DNA from: Salmonella enterica subsp. enterica serovar Choleraesuis
GTDB lineage: Bacteria; Pseudomonadota; Gammaproteobacteria; Enterobacterales; Enterobacteriaceae
Length of the DNA: 64,000 nt
Reading direction: 5' to 3'
Assembly (NCBI GenBank): GCA_022846635.1
Contig: AP025685.1
Location: 1,178,001 to 1,242,000, forward strand
Made by a program: the position numbers and the translations under genes. This document shows, one piece after another, positions 1-8,059 of the stretch. How positions within the stretch are numbered: position 1 is the first letter of the stretch; each line of letters begins with the position of its first letter. The notes beneath the pieces are model-generated. The model ran no database searches. It was not told the DNA's origin and saw nothing but the letters and a program-made list of their open reading frames with translations.

Positions 1-344
1 GCCTGATCGATAACCGATTTTTGACGCTCGATTTTAGCCGTCAGGTTTTTTAACTCAGCGCGGGTGGCGTTGACGTTGGCCTCGGCCGCCGCTTTAGCCG
101 CCTGGAAGTCGCGGGCGTCTATCTCTGCCAGCAACTGACCAGCTTTGACCTGCTGGTTATCGTCAACCAATACCTGAGTTATCTGCCCGGCGACGCGGGC
201 GGAAACCATAACGGAATCGGCATTAATGTAGGCGTCGTCGGTGGTCTGACGAGACCCGGAGCTGAGCAGGTGATAACCAATATATGCGATGAGCAGGAGC
301 AGAGCCGCGCCCAGAAATATAAAAGCCGTTTTATGTTTCATCAT
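1..344 (-). CDS. HlyD/EmrA-family membrane fusion protein (3' part beyond window)
   Basis: Periplasmic adaptor of a drug-efflux system, linking an inner-membrane permease to an outer-membrane channel. About 114 N-terminal residues are visible; the rest lies off the left edge. They show a short cytoplasmic start, one hydrophobic anchor at about residues 6-25, a TTDDAY segment and the lipoyl-type half motif ARVAGQI near residue 52. A charged helical stretch after residue 85 begins the coiled coil. Two adjacent ATGs (344 and 341) could start it. It lies 20 bases after the stop of the DHA2 permease on the same strand, so the two are probably one operon. The family is clear; the substrate is unknown. 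Confidence 0.9.
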   Translation of the reverse strand, partial: MMKHKTAFIFLGAALLLLIAYIGYHLLSSGSRQTTDDAYINADSVMVSARVAGQITQVLVDDNQQVKAGQLLAEIDARDFQAAKAAAEANVNATRAELKNLTAKIERQKSVIDQ

Positions 345-364
345 CTTTTTTAACTTTCTAACGA

Positions 365-1876
365 TTAGTGGGGTTGTGGTGGATAAGCGCGTTTTGGCAG
401 CGTCAGCAGGACGACATACATCACCGCTATAACGCCAAGCAGGGCCAGGAAGGCATCGCTATAGCTCAGGACAAATGCCTGAGCTCGCACTGCCTCGCTG
501 AGTTCAGCCATCGCTTCCGCGCCGGAAAGCGTGACTTTGTTGCCAATATTGTCGAGCAGAATATGGGAGTGAAACCGCTCGCGCTGGGTAATCAGGTTTT
601 CGAGAAACGATGAGGCTGCTACCGCGGAAAAACCACGGATGCTGTTAACCATCGCCGAAGCAAATGGCCCTTCCATAGGATGGACAACGCCGGTGGCATT
701 CATCAGCAACGGTACAACGATCATCGGCTGGCCAAAGGTATGCAGTACCTGTAAGGCATAAAAGTTGTCGCGGTTCCATTCGCTGGTTAAAAGGCTGCCG
801 CCGATGCAGGCGATGGTTAGCAACAGCAGCCCCAGCCCCATGACGTAACGCGAATCCACCCAGTTGCGATTAATAACAAAGGCAACCAGCGGTGCTACGA
901 CCAGCTGTGGCAGGGCGATACACAGTGCGGTGGGTGCGATTTCCAGCGGGCGATAGCCCTGAATTTCCGTGAGGTAGGCCGCGGGAATTGCCCCTCCGGC
1001 CATAGCCACGAAAAGAAACAGTGCCAGGGTTATGTTGCCGAAGGCAAAGTTGTGGCGGGCCAGTAGTTGCAGTTTTAGCAGCGGCAAAGGGTGAAACCAC
1101 TCATTGATTAAAAACAGTGGAAATCCAAGAGCGGAGCCCAACAGCAGCCAGCATATAAGCGGTGAATTCAGCCAGTCGAGGCGTTCGCCCTGAGTCAGGG
1201 CCAGCGTCAGCATGGTAATACTGCCGCAGCCCAGTAATACGCCGCGCCAGTCAAACTGCTTAAAACGCTCCAGCTTGAGCGGATCCTGGGGCAATCCATA
1301 GGCAATCAGGGATGCGCCAACAAAACCAATGGGAATGATCACCCAAAATACCAGGTGCCAGTCGCCTATTTCAGTCCAAAGTGCTGCCAGTGACATGGCC
1401 ACATTGGGGCCAAAAGTTGCGGTCAGCGCATAGGCCGATAGCCCATAAAGCTTGGCGTGCCAGGGTAAAAAGCGCAGCGCAGCGGTCATTAGCAGCGGTG
1501 GCAGAAAACCGCCAGCCAGCCCCTGAAGAGTGCGCATCACCACCAGCCCGTTCAGGCTTGTTATCAGCGGAAATATCAGGGCTAAAAAAGTAAATGCCAG
1601 CGTCGCTACCAGCGCGAAGCGCCGGAGCGAAAAAGTGACAGCCAGCCAGGGGGCAAGTAACATTGCCGAGACTTCGCCTGCGGCATAAACCGAGCTGAGC
1701 CAGCTGGCGCCATCGCGGCTGATACCATAAATGCCGCGAATATCGGCCATAGAGATATCCGTCACCCGGTCATTAATTCCGGATATTAGAGCAACTATCA
1801 AAACGCCAACCAATCCGAGTGCAAGTCGGACGGTAAAAGGGCTTTGAACATGTGGAGGGGGGGTTGATGCTGACAC
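365..1876 (-). CDS. DHA2-family MFS efflux permease (EmrB-like)
   Basis: Proton-driven inner-membrane exporter of about 503 residues with many hydrophobic segments, consistent with the 14-helix DHA2 subgroup. The family signature RTLQGLAGG lies at residues 115-123. The chosen start is a GTG preceded eight bases upstream by an AGGTGAG ribosome site; no ATG fits in frame nearby. It is followed by an HlyD adaptor and is divergent from an IclR-type regulator across a 76-base gap with palindromic repeats. This implies an EmrAB-type pump controlled by that regulator. The cargo (drug, aromatic acid or detergent) cannot be read from the sequence. Confidence 0.9.
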   Translation of the reverse strand: MSASTPPPHVQSPFTVRLALGLVGVLIVALISGINDRVTDISMADIRGIYGISRDGASWLSSVYAAGEVSAMLLAPWLAVTFSLRRFALVATLAFTFLALIFPLITSLNGLVVMRTLQGLAGGFLPPLLMTAALRFLPWHAKLYGLSAYALTATFGPNVAMSLAALWTEIGDWHLVFWVIIPIGFVGASLIAYGLPQDPLKLERFKQFDWRGVLLGCGSITMLTLALTQGERLDWLNSPLICWLLLGSALGFPLFLINEWFHPLPLLKLQLLARHNFAFGNITLALFLFVAMAGGAIPAAYLTEIQGYRPLEIAPTALCIALPQLVVAPLVAFVINRNWVDSRYVMGLGLLLLTIACIGGSLLTSEWNRDNFYALQVLHTFGQPMIVVPLLMNATGVVHPMEGPFASAMVNSIRGFSAVAASSFLENLITQRERFHSHILLDNIGNKVTLSGAEAMAELSEAVRAQAFVLSYSDAFLALLGVIAVMYVVLLTLPKRAYPPQPH

Positions 1877-1910
1877 TTCGACTCACCTGTTAATGATATA
1901 CTGCATATTT

Positions 1911-1936
1911 CGGTACACTGTACCGCTGTGCGGTAC
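1911..1936. promoter_or_regulatory. Candidate operator for the IclR-type regulator
   Basis: The divergent gap contains CGGTACA-C-TGTACCG, a 7-bp inverted repeat with a one-base centre at 1911-1925. A third half site, CGGTAC, follows at 1931-1936, so TACCG-ctgtg-CGGTA forms a second dyad. It lies between the permease start (1876) and the regulator start (1953), where it could control both. That it binds the adjacent IclR protein is inference from position and symmetry. Confidence 0.5.
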
Positions 1937-1952
1937 AAAAGGCAATTTATAG

Positions 1953-2708
1953 ATGACGATCACAGAAACTGACCGTAATGGTATTCAGGTAATCTCACGC
2001 GCAGCGCTGATAATGCGCTGTCTGGAAAGCGAGCCGGGCGGCCTTAGCCTGGGGGCTATTGCGAAGCGCATCGATTTACCGCGCTCCACGGTGCAGCGCA
2101 TTGTGGATGCATTAGCGCTGGAAGGATTGCTGGAAGTACAGAGCGCCGGGGGCATTCGGCTTGGGCCTGCGCTAATGCGCCTTGCTTCCTATAGCCATAT
2201 CGATCTCACGCGTCTGGCGCGTCCTTTTCTGGAGCTGTTAAGCGAAAAAACGGGCGAAACGGTTATCCTGGTTAACGCAAACAGTAGTGATATGGTGATT
2301 CTGCATTCGGTGGTTTCTCATCAGGCGCTGCGTGTTACACCTATCTCCGGGAATTTTTTGAGCGTATATGGCACGGCGGGGGGCAAAATGCTGCTATCGC
2401 GGATGTCTAATGAAGCGGTTAAAGAGTTGCTGGGGCCGGAGTTAAAACAACTTACCGAAAATACCCCAACGCTGGATGAACTGTTAGTTCAACTGGACCA
2501 AATTCGTCGCGAAGGATTTGCTTATGATAGCGATGAGCACACTATTGGCGTGGGGGCTATTGCCATTGGCCTCGACACGCCTCAGGGAAATTATGCCATT
2601 GACCTGGTTGGCCCTTTGTGGCGAATTAAGCAACATGAGCAGGAGATTAAGCAGGCGCTACTGGTCTGTAAGGATGAATTCTCACGCGCTATGAATAGCC
2701 AGGAATAA
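1953..2708 (+). CDS. IclR-family transcriptional regulator
   Basis: DNA-binding regulator of 251 residues, the usual IclR length. The N-terminal winged helix-turn-helix spans about residues 15-65, with the recognition region LPRSTVQRIVDAL at 42-54. The effector-binding domain fills residues 80-250 and includes the typical YGTAGGKMLL stretch. It starts at an ATG with only a weak AAGG upstream. Divergent orientation to an EmrAB-like pump, with dyads between, suggests it senses a small aromatic or related ligand and controls export. The ligand is unknown. IclR proteins more often control catabolic operons, so its pairing with efflux is somewhat unusual. Confidence 0.92.
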   Translation: MTITETDRNGIQVISRAALIMRCLESEPGGLSLGAIAKRIDLPRSTVQRIVDALALEGLLEVQSAGGIRLGPALMRLASYSHIDLTRLARPFLELLSEKTGETVILVNANSSDMVILHSVVSHQALRVTPISGNFLSVYGTAGGKMLLSRMSNEAVKELLGPELKQLTENTPTLDELLVQLDQIRREGFAYDSDEHTIGVGAIAIGLDTPQGNYAIDLVGPLWRIKQHEQEIKQALLVCKDEFSRAMNSQE

Positions 2709-3096
2709 CGCTTTCCTGATATTGATTGCCCGCAGCCCATTACTTGTTGGGCTGCGGATCCTCGATACCGTCATCTTCCCCGATTGTTTCTACTCCTGCA
2801 AAAAAGCACTGTCTCTTCTATGGGCTAACCATTCCTTCACCACTATAAGGCGTTCTATTTCTCTTTCTTTGTATCGCAGTGTATCTGGTCATATGTGAAA
2901 TACAGAACGAGATAAAAAGCGGGCTTAACGGAAATATCTCCGACACTTGCCATTGTTTTTATAGCTACACGCCGGTTCAAAGATAAAACTTTGCAGCGAC
3001 TGGAGCTGATTAAAAAATAGTCACTATAATTTGCTGGCTAATTATCGTTTTGAAATTCTTACCATCCCTATCCATGCCTGTGTGCAGGAGTACCCG
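2709..3096. other. Intergenic region with hairpin and candidate promoter
   Basis: No convincing gene. A perfect 10-bp stem (CCGCAGCCCA, 2730-2739, with 2748-2757) follows the regulator stop and may end its transcript, but it lacks a clear T-run. A perfect -10 hexamer TATAAT at 3025-3030 with a poor -35 (TGGAGC) 18 bases upstream could drive the hydrolase cluster. Confidence 0.45.
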
Positions 3097-4113
3097 ATGA
3101 ACGTTTCGACACCTTCTGTTGTGCGGTTAAAGAATAAAACGGCTAAACGCGCTTTTCTGATGCTGATGATGTTAACGCCCGCACTTCCGGCGCTGGCGGC
3201 TGAGGACTATGCCAGTGAGTTTAAGCAGATTCATCAGATTAATGCCGGAGACCTTAATGTAGGTTATGTCGATATTGGCCCACGCGACGGGCAACCGGTT
3301 ATTCTGCTGCACGGCTGGCCCTATGATATCCATAGCTATGCCGAGGTTGCGCCTGCGCTGGCGGCCAAAGGTTTTCGCGTCATCGTTCCTTACTTACGTG
3401 GATATGGTTCGACAAAGTTTCTTTCGGCATCCGCGCCGCGCAACGGCCAGCCGTCGGCAATGGCGGCGGATATCGTCGCTTTAATGGATGCGCTCAAGAT
3501 TAAACAGGCTGATTTCGCCGGGTTCGACTGGGGGGCGCGTACCGCCGATATCGTGGCTGCACTGTGGCCGGAACGGGTAAAATCCCTGGTTTCAGTAAGC
3601 GGCTACCTTATCAGCAGCCAGAAAATTGGCGAGCAGCCGCTGCCGCCTAAGGCCGAGCTGTTGTGGTGGTATCAGTTCTACTTCGCGACGCCGCGCGGTA
3701 AAGCGGGTTATGAAAAAAATACTCATGATTTCGCCAAACTTATCTGGCAGCAGGCATCTCCAGGCTGGAAATTCAGCGACGCCACCTTTAATACCAGTGC
3801 TGCGGCGCTCGATAATCCGGATCACGTGGCGGTGACTATCAGTAACTATCGCTGGCGGATGGGGCTTGAGAAAGGGGAAGCGAAGTACGACCAGTATGAG
3901 CAGAAGTTGGCTAAGCTTCCTGCAATCACGGTGCCCACCATTACCATTGAAGGCGGTAATAACGGTGCGCCGCATCCGGATCCTAAAACCTATGCTGAGC
4001 GTTTTACCGGTAAATATGAGCACCGGACTTTTGGTGCCAACATTGGCCATAACCCGCCGCAGGAAGATCCGACCTCCTTCACCAAAGCGGTCATTGACGC
4101 CGACAAAATGTGA
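3097..4113 (+). CDS. Exported alpha/beta hydrolase, epoxide-hydrolase-like
   Basis: Alpha/beta-fold hydrolase of 338 residues with a basic, hydrophobic signal peptide ending near LPALAA (about residue 35), so probably periplasmic. The oxyanion motif HGWP is at 72-75. The nucleophile is Asp144 in GFDWGAR, as in epoxide hydrolases and haloalkane dehalogenases; esterases carry Ser there. The catalytic His is about 318 in IGHN. The start was set at 3097 because AGGAG lies six bases upstream; an in-frame start at 3031 has no such site and would spoil the signal peptide. The response regulator starts 14 bases after its stop, so they probably share a transcript. The substrate is unknown. Confidence 0.85.
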   Translation: MNVSTPSVVRLKNKTAKRAFLMLMMLTPALPALAAEDYASEFKQIHQINAGDLNVGYVDIGPRDGQPVILLHGWPYDIHSYAEVAPALAAKGFRVIVPYLRGYGSTKFLSASAPRNGQPSAMAADIVALMDALKIKQADFAGFDWGARTADIVAALWPERVKSLVSVSGYLISSQKIGEQPLPPKAELLWWYQFYFATPRGKAGYEKNTHDFAKLIWQQASPGWKFSDATFNTSAAALDNPDHVAVTISNYRWRMGLEKGEAKYDQYEQKLAKLPAITVPTITIEGGNNGAPHPDPKTYAERFTGKYEHRTFGANIGHNPPQEDPTSFTKAVIDADKM

Positions 4114-4127
4114 TAACTGGAGCGGGA

Positions 4128-4868
4128 ATGGAGCATATCGACACTATTCTGGTGGTGGATGATGACCGTGATATTCGCGAGCTTATCGTCAATTACCTCA
4201 TCGATGCGGGCTTTCAGGCGACAGGTGCGGCCAACGGCAAGGAGATGCGCGCCTGGCTTTCCCACCATCAGGTAGATCTGGTGGTGCTGGATATTATGAT
4301 GCCGGGAGACGACGGTCTGATGTTGTGTCGTGAGCTGCGTAGCGATCGTCATAAGAATCTGCCGGTGCTTATGCTAACGGCTCGTAGCGATGATGCGGAT
4401 AGGATCCTCGGGCTGGAAATGGGGGCCGATGACTATCTGGTCAAGCCATTTGTGGCCCGGGAGCTTCTGGCTCGTATCAAAGCTATCCTGCGTCGCTATC
4501 GGGCGTTACCTCCCAATCTGCAAATAACCGATGCCGGGCGGCTGATAGCCTTTGGCCGCTGGCAGCTTGATACCGTGGCCCGCCATCTGGTGGATGATGG
4601 CGGGATGGTTGTGGCTCTGAGCGGCGCTGAATATCGGCTGCTGCGCGTTTTTCTCGACCATCCGCAACGAGTTCTCAACCGCGATCAGCTTTTGAGCCTG
4701 ACTCAGGGGCGGGATGCCGAGCTGTTTGAACGCTCCATTGACCTGTTGGTTAGCCGTCTGCGTCAGCGCCTGAATGACGATGCCCGCGAGCCTGCATATA
4801 TTAAGACCGTACGCAGTGAAGGCTATGTGCTGGCAATGCCGGTGGAGATTCGGGAACTGCGGGAATGA
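4128..4868 (+). CDS. OmpR-family response regulator
   Basis: Two-component response regulator of 246 residues. The receiver domain has the acidic pair Asp11-Asp12, phospho-acceptor Asp55 in VLDIMMPG, Thr84 and Lys106 in LVKPF. The C-terminal half, from about residue 140, is an OmpR-type winged helix ending in the RSEGYVL hairpin. ATG 4128 has GGAG five bases upstream and is preferred to a GTG at 4110 that overlaps the hydrolase stop. The next gene, its likely kinase, overlaps by four bases (ATGA). Its targets are unknown; the neighbouring hydrolase and disulfide-exchange genes are the first candidates. Confidence 0.92.
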   Translation: MEHIDTILVVDDDRDIRELIVNYLIDAGFQATGAANGKEMRAWLSHHQVDLVVLDIMMPGDDGLMLCRELRSDRHKNLPVLMLTARSDDADRILGLEMGADDYLVKPFVARELLARIKAILRRYRALPPNLQITDAGRLIAFGRWQLDTVARHLVDDGGMVVALSGAEYRLLRVFLDHPQRVLNRDQLLSLTQGRDAELFERSIDLLVSRLRQRLNDDAREPAYIKTVRSEGYVLAMPVEIRELRE

Positions 4869-6169
4869 GGCTGTGGCCCAGGACGCTGCTTTATCGGCTG
4901 ATACTGCTTATCCTGGCCGGGCTGCTATTGGCAAACAGCCTGACTTTAGCATTACTGCTTTACGAACGGATGAGTAGTGCCCGGAGCGTCATGCTCAATA
5001 ATCTTAGCTACGATGTAGCCACTAGCGTCGCTATCCTCGATCGCCTGCCTGCGTCGGAGCGGGCGGCCTGGCTACCCCGACTGGCTCGGGGAAACTATCG
5101 TTATTTGCTGAGCGCTGGAGAATCTGGTCCGCAACTAGATAACTGGCGTTCGCGCAGTATAGTGACTTCGTTACACCAGGCGCTGGGCAATGAATATGCG
5201 CTGAATATGAGTGCTATCTCCGGCCCGCGCGATCATATTCAGGCGCATTTACGTCTCAGTGACGGCTCGCCGCTCACTATCGATATTTATCCGCAACTGC
5301 CGGCGCTGGCGCGCTGGCTGCCGGTTGTGGTGATTCTCCAACCGCTGTTACTGCTGCTGTGTGCCTGGCAGGCGGTACGCCAGGTCGTCAGGCCGCTATC
5401 CCGCTTTACTTATGCGATTGAGCGCCTGGAACCTGCGGCGGCAGAAGCGGCTGCGATGGATGAGCAGGGGCCGCTGGAAGTGCGCCATGCGGCACGGGCT
5501 TTTAACCATATGCAGGCGCGGATCCAACATTACCTGAAAGAACGAACGCAAATCCTTGCCGCTATTTCTCATGATTTACAAACGCCTATCACTCGCATGA
5601 AGCTCCGCCTGGAGATGATCAGGGATGTGAGCCTGCGCGATAAGCTCTTGCAAGATCTCGATAATATGACCGCGCTGGCGCGAGAAGGGATCGCCTATGC
5701 CCGCAGTTCAGAGCCGCTACAGGAACCGGGCTATAGCCTGGATATCAATGCCTTTCTCGACAGCATCGCCTGTGATTATATTGATACTGGCCGTCCGGTG
5801 GTTTTTCATCGGGCCGATGATATTCCTCCGCTTGAGAGCCGCCCGCAGGCGCTGCGCCGCATTGTTACTAATCTTCTGGATAATGCGCTCAAGTATGGCG
5901 GCCAGGCCGAACTCATTGCGGTGCGGCGGGATAAGGAGTGGCTGGATATCAGCGTGCTGGATAATGGCCCCGGCATTCCCGAAGAACAGCAGCAAGCGGT
6001 GCTCGAGCCCTTTTATCGGATTGAAAACTCGCGTAATCGCAACACTGGCGGTACCGGGTTGGGGTTGGCAATCGCCGCACAGCTTAGCGCTCAGTTACAG
6101 GGGCGGCTGACTCTGGCAAACAGTCCACAGGGTGGCCTGACGGCGACGCTCTCGTTACCGCTTAATTAA
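4865..6169 (+). CDS. EnvZ-type sensor histidine kinase
   Basis: Membrane sensor kinase of 434 residues. A first transmembrane helix at about 10-33 and a second at 152-172 bracket a periplasmic sensing domain of about 120 residues. A HAMP linker follows, then the phospho-acceptor His236 in AAISHDLQTPI. The catalytic domain has N-box NLLDNALKYG (336-345), DNGPG (366-370) and GGTGLG (395-400). The ATGA overlap with the response regulator shows translational coupling. The periplasmic domain matches no ligand-binding family I can name, so the signal is unknown. Redox or envelope stress is only suggested by the downstream thioredoxin fusion. Confidence 0.92.
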   Translation: MRLWPRTLLYRLILLILAGLLLANSLTLALLLYERMSSARSVMLNNLSYDVATSVAILDRLPASERAAWLPRLARGNYRYLLSAGESGPQLDNWRSRSIVTSLHQALGNEYALNMSAISGPRDHIQAHLRLSDGSPLTIDIYPQLPALARWLPVVVILQPLLLLLCAWQAVRQVVRPLSRFTYAIERLEPAAAEAAAMDEQGPLEVRHAARAFNHMQARIQHYLKERTQILAAISHDLQTPITRMKLRLEMIRDVSLRDKLLQDLDNMTALAREGIAYARSSEPLQEPGYSLDINAFLDSIACDYIDTGRPVVFHRADDIPPLESRPQALRRIVTNLLDNALKYGGQAELIAVRRDKEWLDISVLDNGPGIPEEQQQAVLEPFYRIENSRNRNTGGTGLGLAIAAQLSAQLQGRLTLANSPQGGLTATLSLPLN

Positions 6170-6266
6170 ATTGTATTCTCTTGTATCTCACACCGGCACA
6201 GATACCTGATTCGACAAAACGGCCTTTAGCCGACACATCCCACACATATCTCCGCGTTTAAATCAT

Positions 6267-6301
6267 CTCACCGCCTGATAACCAGGCCAGAGAAAGGTGA
6301 G
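6267..6301 (+). promoter_or_regulatory. Nested inverted repeat overlapping the micro-ORF ribosome site
   Basis: Outer arms CTCACC (6267-6272) and GGTGAG (6296-6301) enclose an inner hairpin GCCTG-ataac-CAGGC (6273-6287). The right outer arm contains part of the GAGG ribosome site of the 58-residue ORF at 6310. The RNA could therefore modulate translation of this gene and of the coupled DipZ-like gene. Arms are short, so support is modest. Confidence 0.3.
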
Positions 6302-6309
6302 GTTGCAAG

Positions 6310-6486
6310 ATGAATATCAGAACAGGTTTTTTCCTCGGCGCTATCTCCGCTGTTTTGCAGCCACTCGGCTGCCTGAGTGCCGATCTGCAAACGCTGAGCT
6401 CACGCCTTAGCGGCGCGACTGCCCCTCAAGCGCTGGTGGCCGAAAGGCCGACTGTTATTCGCAAAAATGCACAAGGAGACTTCTGA
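6310..6486 (+). CDS. 58-residue exported or membrane micro-protein
   Basis: A short ORF starts at an ATG seven bases after a GAGG ribosome site. Its TGA shares one base with the ATG of the next gene (TGATG), which implies translational coupling. The first 20 residues are hydrophobic after a short basic start (MNIRTGFF), like a signal peptide or anchor. The single Cys21 (PLGC) resembles a lipobox only poorly. The rest is rich in Ala, Ser and Gln. I recognise no family. It may be a small partner of the CcdA-thioredoxin protein or just a coupling leader peptide. Confidence 0.55.
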   Translation: MNIRTGFFLGAISAVLQPLGCLSADLQTLSSRLSGATAPQALVAERPTVIRKNAQGDF

Positions 6487-7670
6487 TGGCTATCCTGATT
6501 GCGTTTGTCGGCGGCATGCTGACGTTACTTAGCCCCTGCACATTGCCGGTTATTCCTTTTTTATTTGCCAGTGTGAAAGGGCAGAAGCGCCATTTGGTGG
6601 CGTTGCTGGTGGGAATGGTGCTGATGTTTACCCTGGTGTCATCGCTGGTAACCGTAGCCAGTGCCTGGGTGGTTCAGGCCGCCGCGATTGGCCGCTGGCT
6701 GGCGCTGCTGTTTTTAGCGGTTGTGGCTCTGTCGCTGATCTCTCCTCAAATAGCGCAGCGGCTGGCCAGCCCGGTTGTGCGGCTGGGAAATAGAGTTAAC
6801 GATTCAAGTAATCGTAATCGCGGCATGCTGGCGGCGCTGCTGGCAGGGATGGCAACCGGGTTGCTATGGGCACCCTGCGCAGGCCCAGTGTTGGGGGCCA
6901 TCCTCAGCCTGGGGCTGTTGCAGGGGAGTGCGGCATCCAGCGGCATTTTGCTGGCGGCTTATGGCTGTGGCTGTGCGGTGATGCTGGCGCTGTTGTGGCT
7001 GAGCGGGCAGAAAGTCATGGTTTGGCTGCGGGCGAAAACCGGAGTCGTAGAACGGCTGCGCCAGGGGGCGGGCATCGCGATGCTGGCTTCGGTCGCGCTG
7101 ATAGCGACCGGTACAACCAGTATTCTCCAGGGGGCAACCGGCTTTTCACAGCGCCTTGAGCAACACCTGGTGGGCTGGCTGCCTGCGGAGCCTGCCCGGC
7201 TTCAGCCAATTGTTGATACCACTCCCAGCAGCCAGCTGCCGCCGCTCACCGGAGGCACCGGCTGGATTAACAGCGTACCGTTATCCTCAGATTCACTGAA
7301 AGGGAAAGTCGTGCTGGTAGATTTCTGGACTTTCGACTGCATTAACTGCCAACACACGCTGCCGCACGTGCGCGAATGGGCGCAAAAATATCAGTCTCAG
7401 GGGCTGACGGTCGTTGGGGTACACACGCCTGAGTATCCATTTGAAAGAAAACCTGAAGCGGTAAAAGCGGCGGTTAAAAAATGGGGGCTGACCTATCCGG
7501 TCGTGATGGATAACGACTATCAAATCTGGCGCGCCTTCGGCAATCAGTACTGGCCTGCACACTATTTGTTCGATACCAAAGGCCAGCTGCGTTACACCTT
7601 CTTCGGTGAAGGTAATTACGTCGAACAGCAACAGGCAATCGAGCAGTTGTTAAAGGAGGCCAGGGCTTAA
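6486..7670 (+). CDS. CcdA-thioredoxin fusion, DipZ-like thiol:disulfide exchange protein
   Basis: Inner-membrane protein of 394 residues that carries reducing equivalents from the cytoplasm to periplasmic substrates. The N-terminal CcdA/DsbD-beta-type domain has several helices and the paired cysteines Cys18 (LLSPCTLP) and Cys131 (APCAGP). The C-terminal periplasmic thioredoxin-like domain starts near residue 250 and has the active site CINC (285-288) after DFWTF. This arrangement is that of DipZ/CcdA-TlpA fusions, not full DsbD, because no N-terminal alpha domain is present. It ends a run of hydrolase, two-component and micro-ORF genes. The redox client is not evident. Confidence 0.88.
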   Translation: MAILIAFVGGMLTLLSPCTLPVIPFLFASVKGQKRHLVALLVGMVLMFTLVSSLVTVASAWVVQAAAIGRWLALLFLAVVALSLISPQIAQRLASPVVRLGNRVNDSSNRNRGMLAALLAGMATGLLWAPCAGPVLGAILSLGLLQGSAASSGILLAAYGCGCAVMLALLWLSGQKVMVWLRAKTGVVERLRQGAGIAMLASVALIATGTTSILQGATGFSQRLEQHLVGWLPAEPARLQPIVDTTPSSQLPPLTGGTGWINSVPLSSDSLKGKVVLVDFWTFDCINCQHTLPHVREWAQKYQSQGLTVVGVHTPEYPFERKPEAVKAAVKKWGLTYPVVMDNDYQIWRAFGNQYWPAHYLFDTKGQLRYTFFGEGNYVEQQQAIEQLLKEARA

Positions 7671-8059
7671 ACTGATGATCGTGCAGGTTCAATGCGGGCA
7701 GGGTATACCGGCGAAACCGGGGGGAAGAAACTATTCTGGCAATGTGAACAGATATTTAAATTGTTCTATGCCAGCATAATTCTCCCGGTACATCAGTTAA
7801 TGCTTGCTCTATAAATTTATTCGCTGGATAACTTTCTTGAAGTTGAAAGTAAAATAGAGGGTGAATTAATTTTATATGAAAGAGTTTTGTTTTAAGTAAT
7901 GTTTGAAATAAATATGGCGCGGTCCGCGCTTTGCTTCACAAATTAACTTGTGCCAGAAGGAAATATCTTAAGATCGCAAGAATTGATGTTTTGTTTTTCT
8001 CACGATTACGCATACTGTACATGCATACAGTGGTGTATGCGTAATCAAGGAGAGATATT
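7671..8059. other. AT-rich intergenic region before the orphan gene
   Basis: No gene is supported. Base composition falls sharply from about 7750 onward compared with the flanking GC-rich genes. Two short dyads occur, GCGCGG-t-CCGCGC (7917-7929) and CACAA-attaac-TTGTG (7937-7952). A long inverted repeat at 8004-8046 is listed separately. I see no good promoter pair for the downstream gene. Confidence 0.5.
8004..8046 (+). promoter_or_regulatory. Perfect 12-bp inverted repeat abutting a ribosome site
   Basis: GATTACGCATAC (8004-8015) and GTATGCGTAATC (8035-8046) form a perfect 12-bp stem with a 19-base loop. The loop holds another GCATAC copy and a smaller dyad CTGTA/TACAG. The right arm ends one base before AAGGAG (8047-8052) of the 146-aa gene. 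It could be a stabilising 5' mRNA hairpin or a DNA operator; the sequence alone does not decide. Confidence 0.6.

Noticed and set aside
7917..7952. Two short dyads in the AT-rich gap as operators
   Set aside because: Arms of 6 and 5 bp are expected by chance and do not match a known regulator site.
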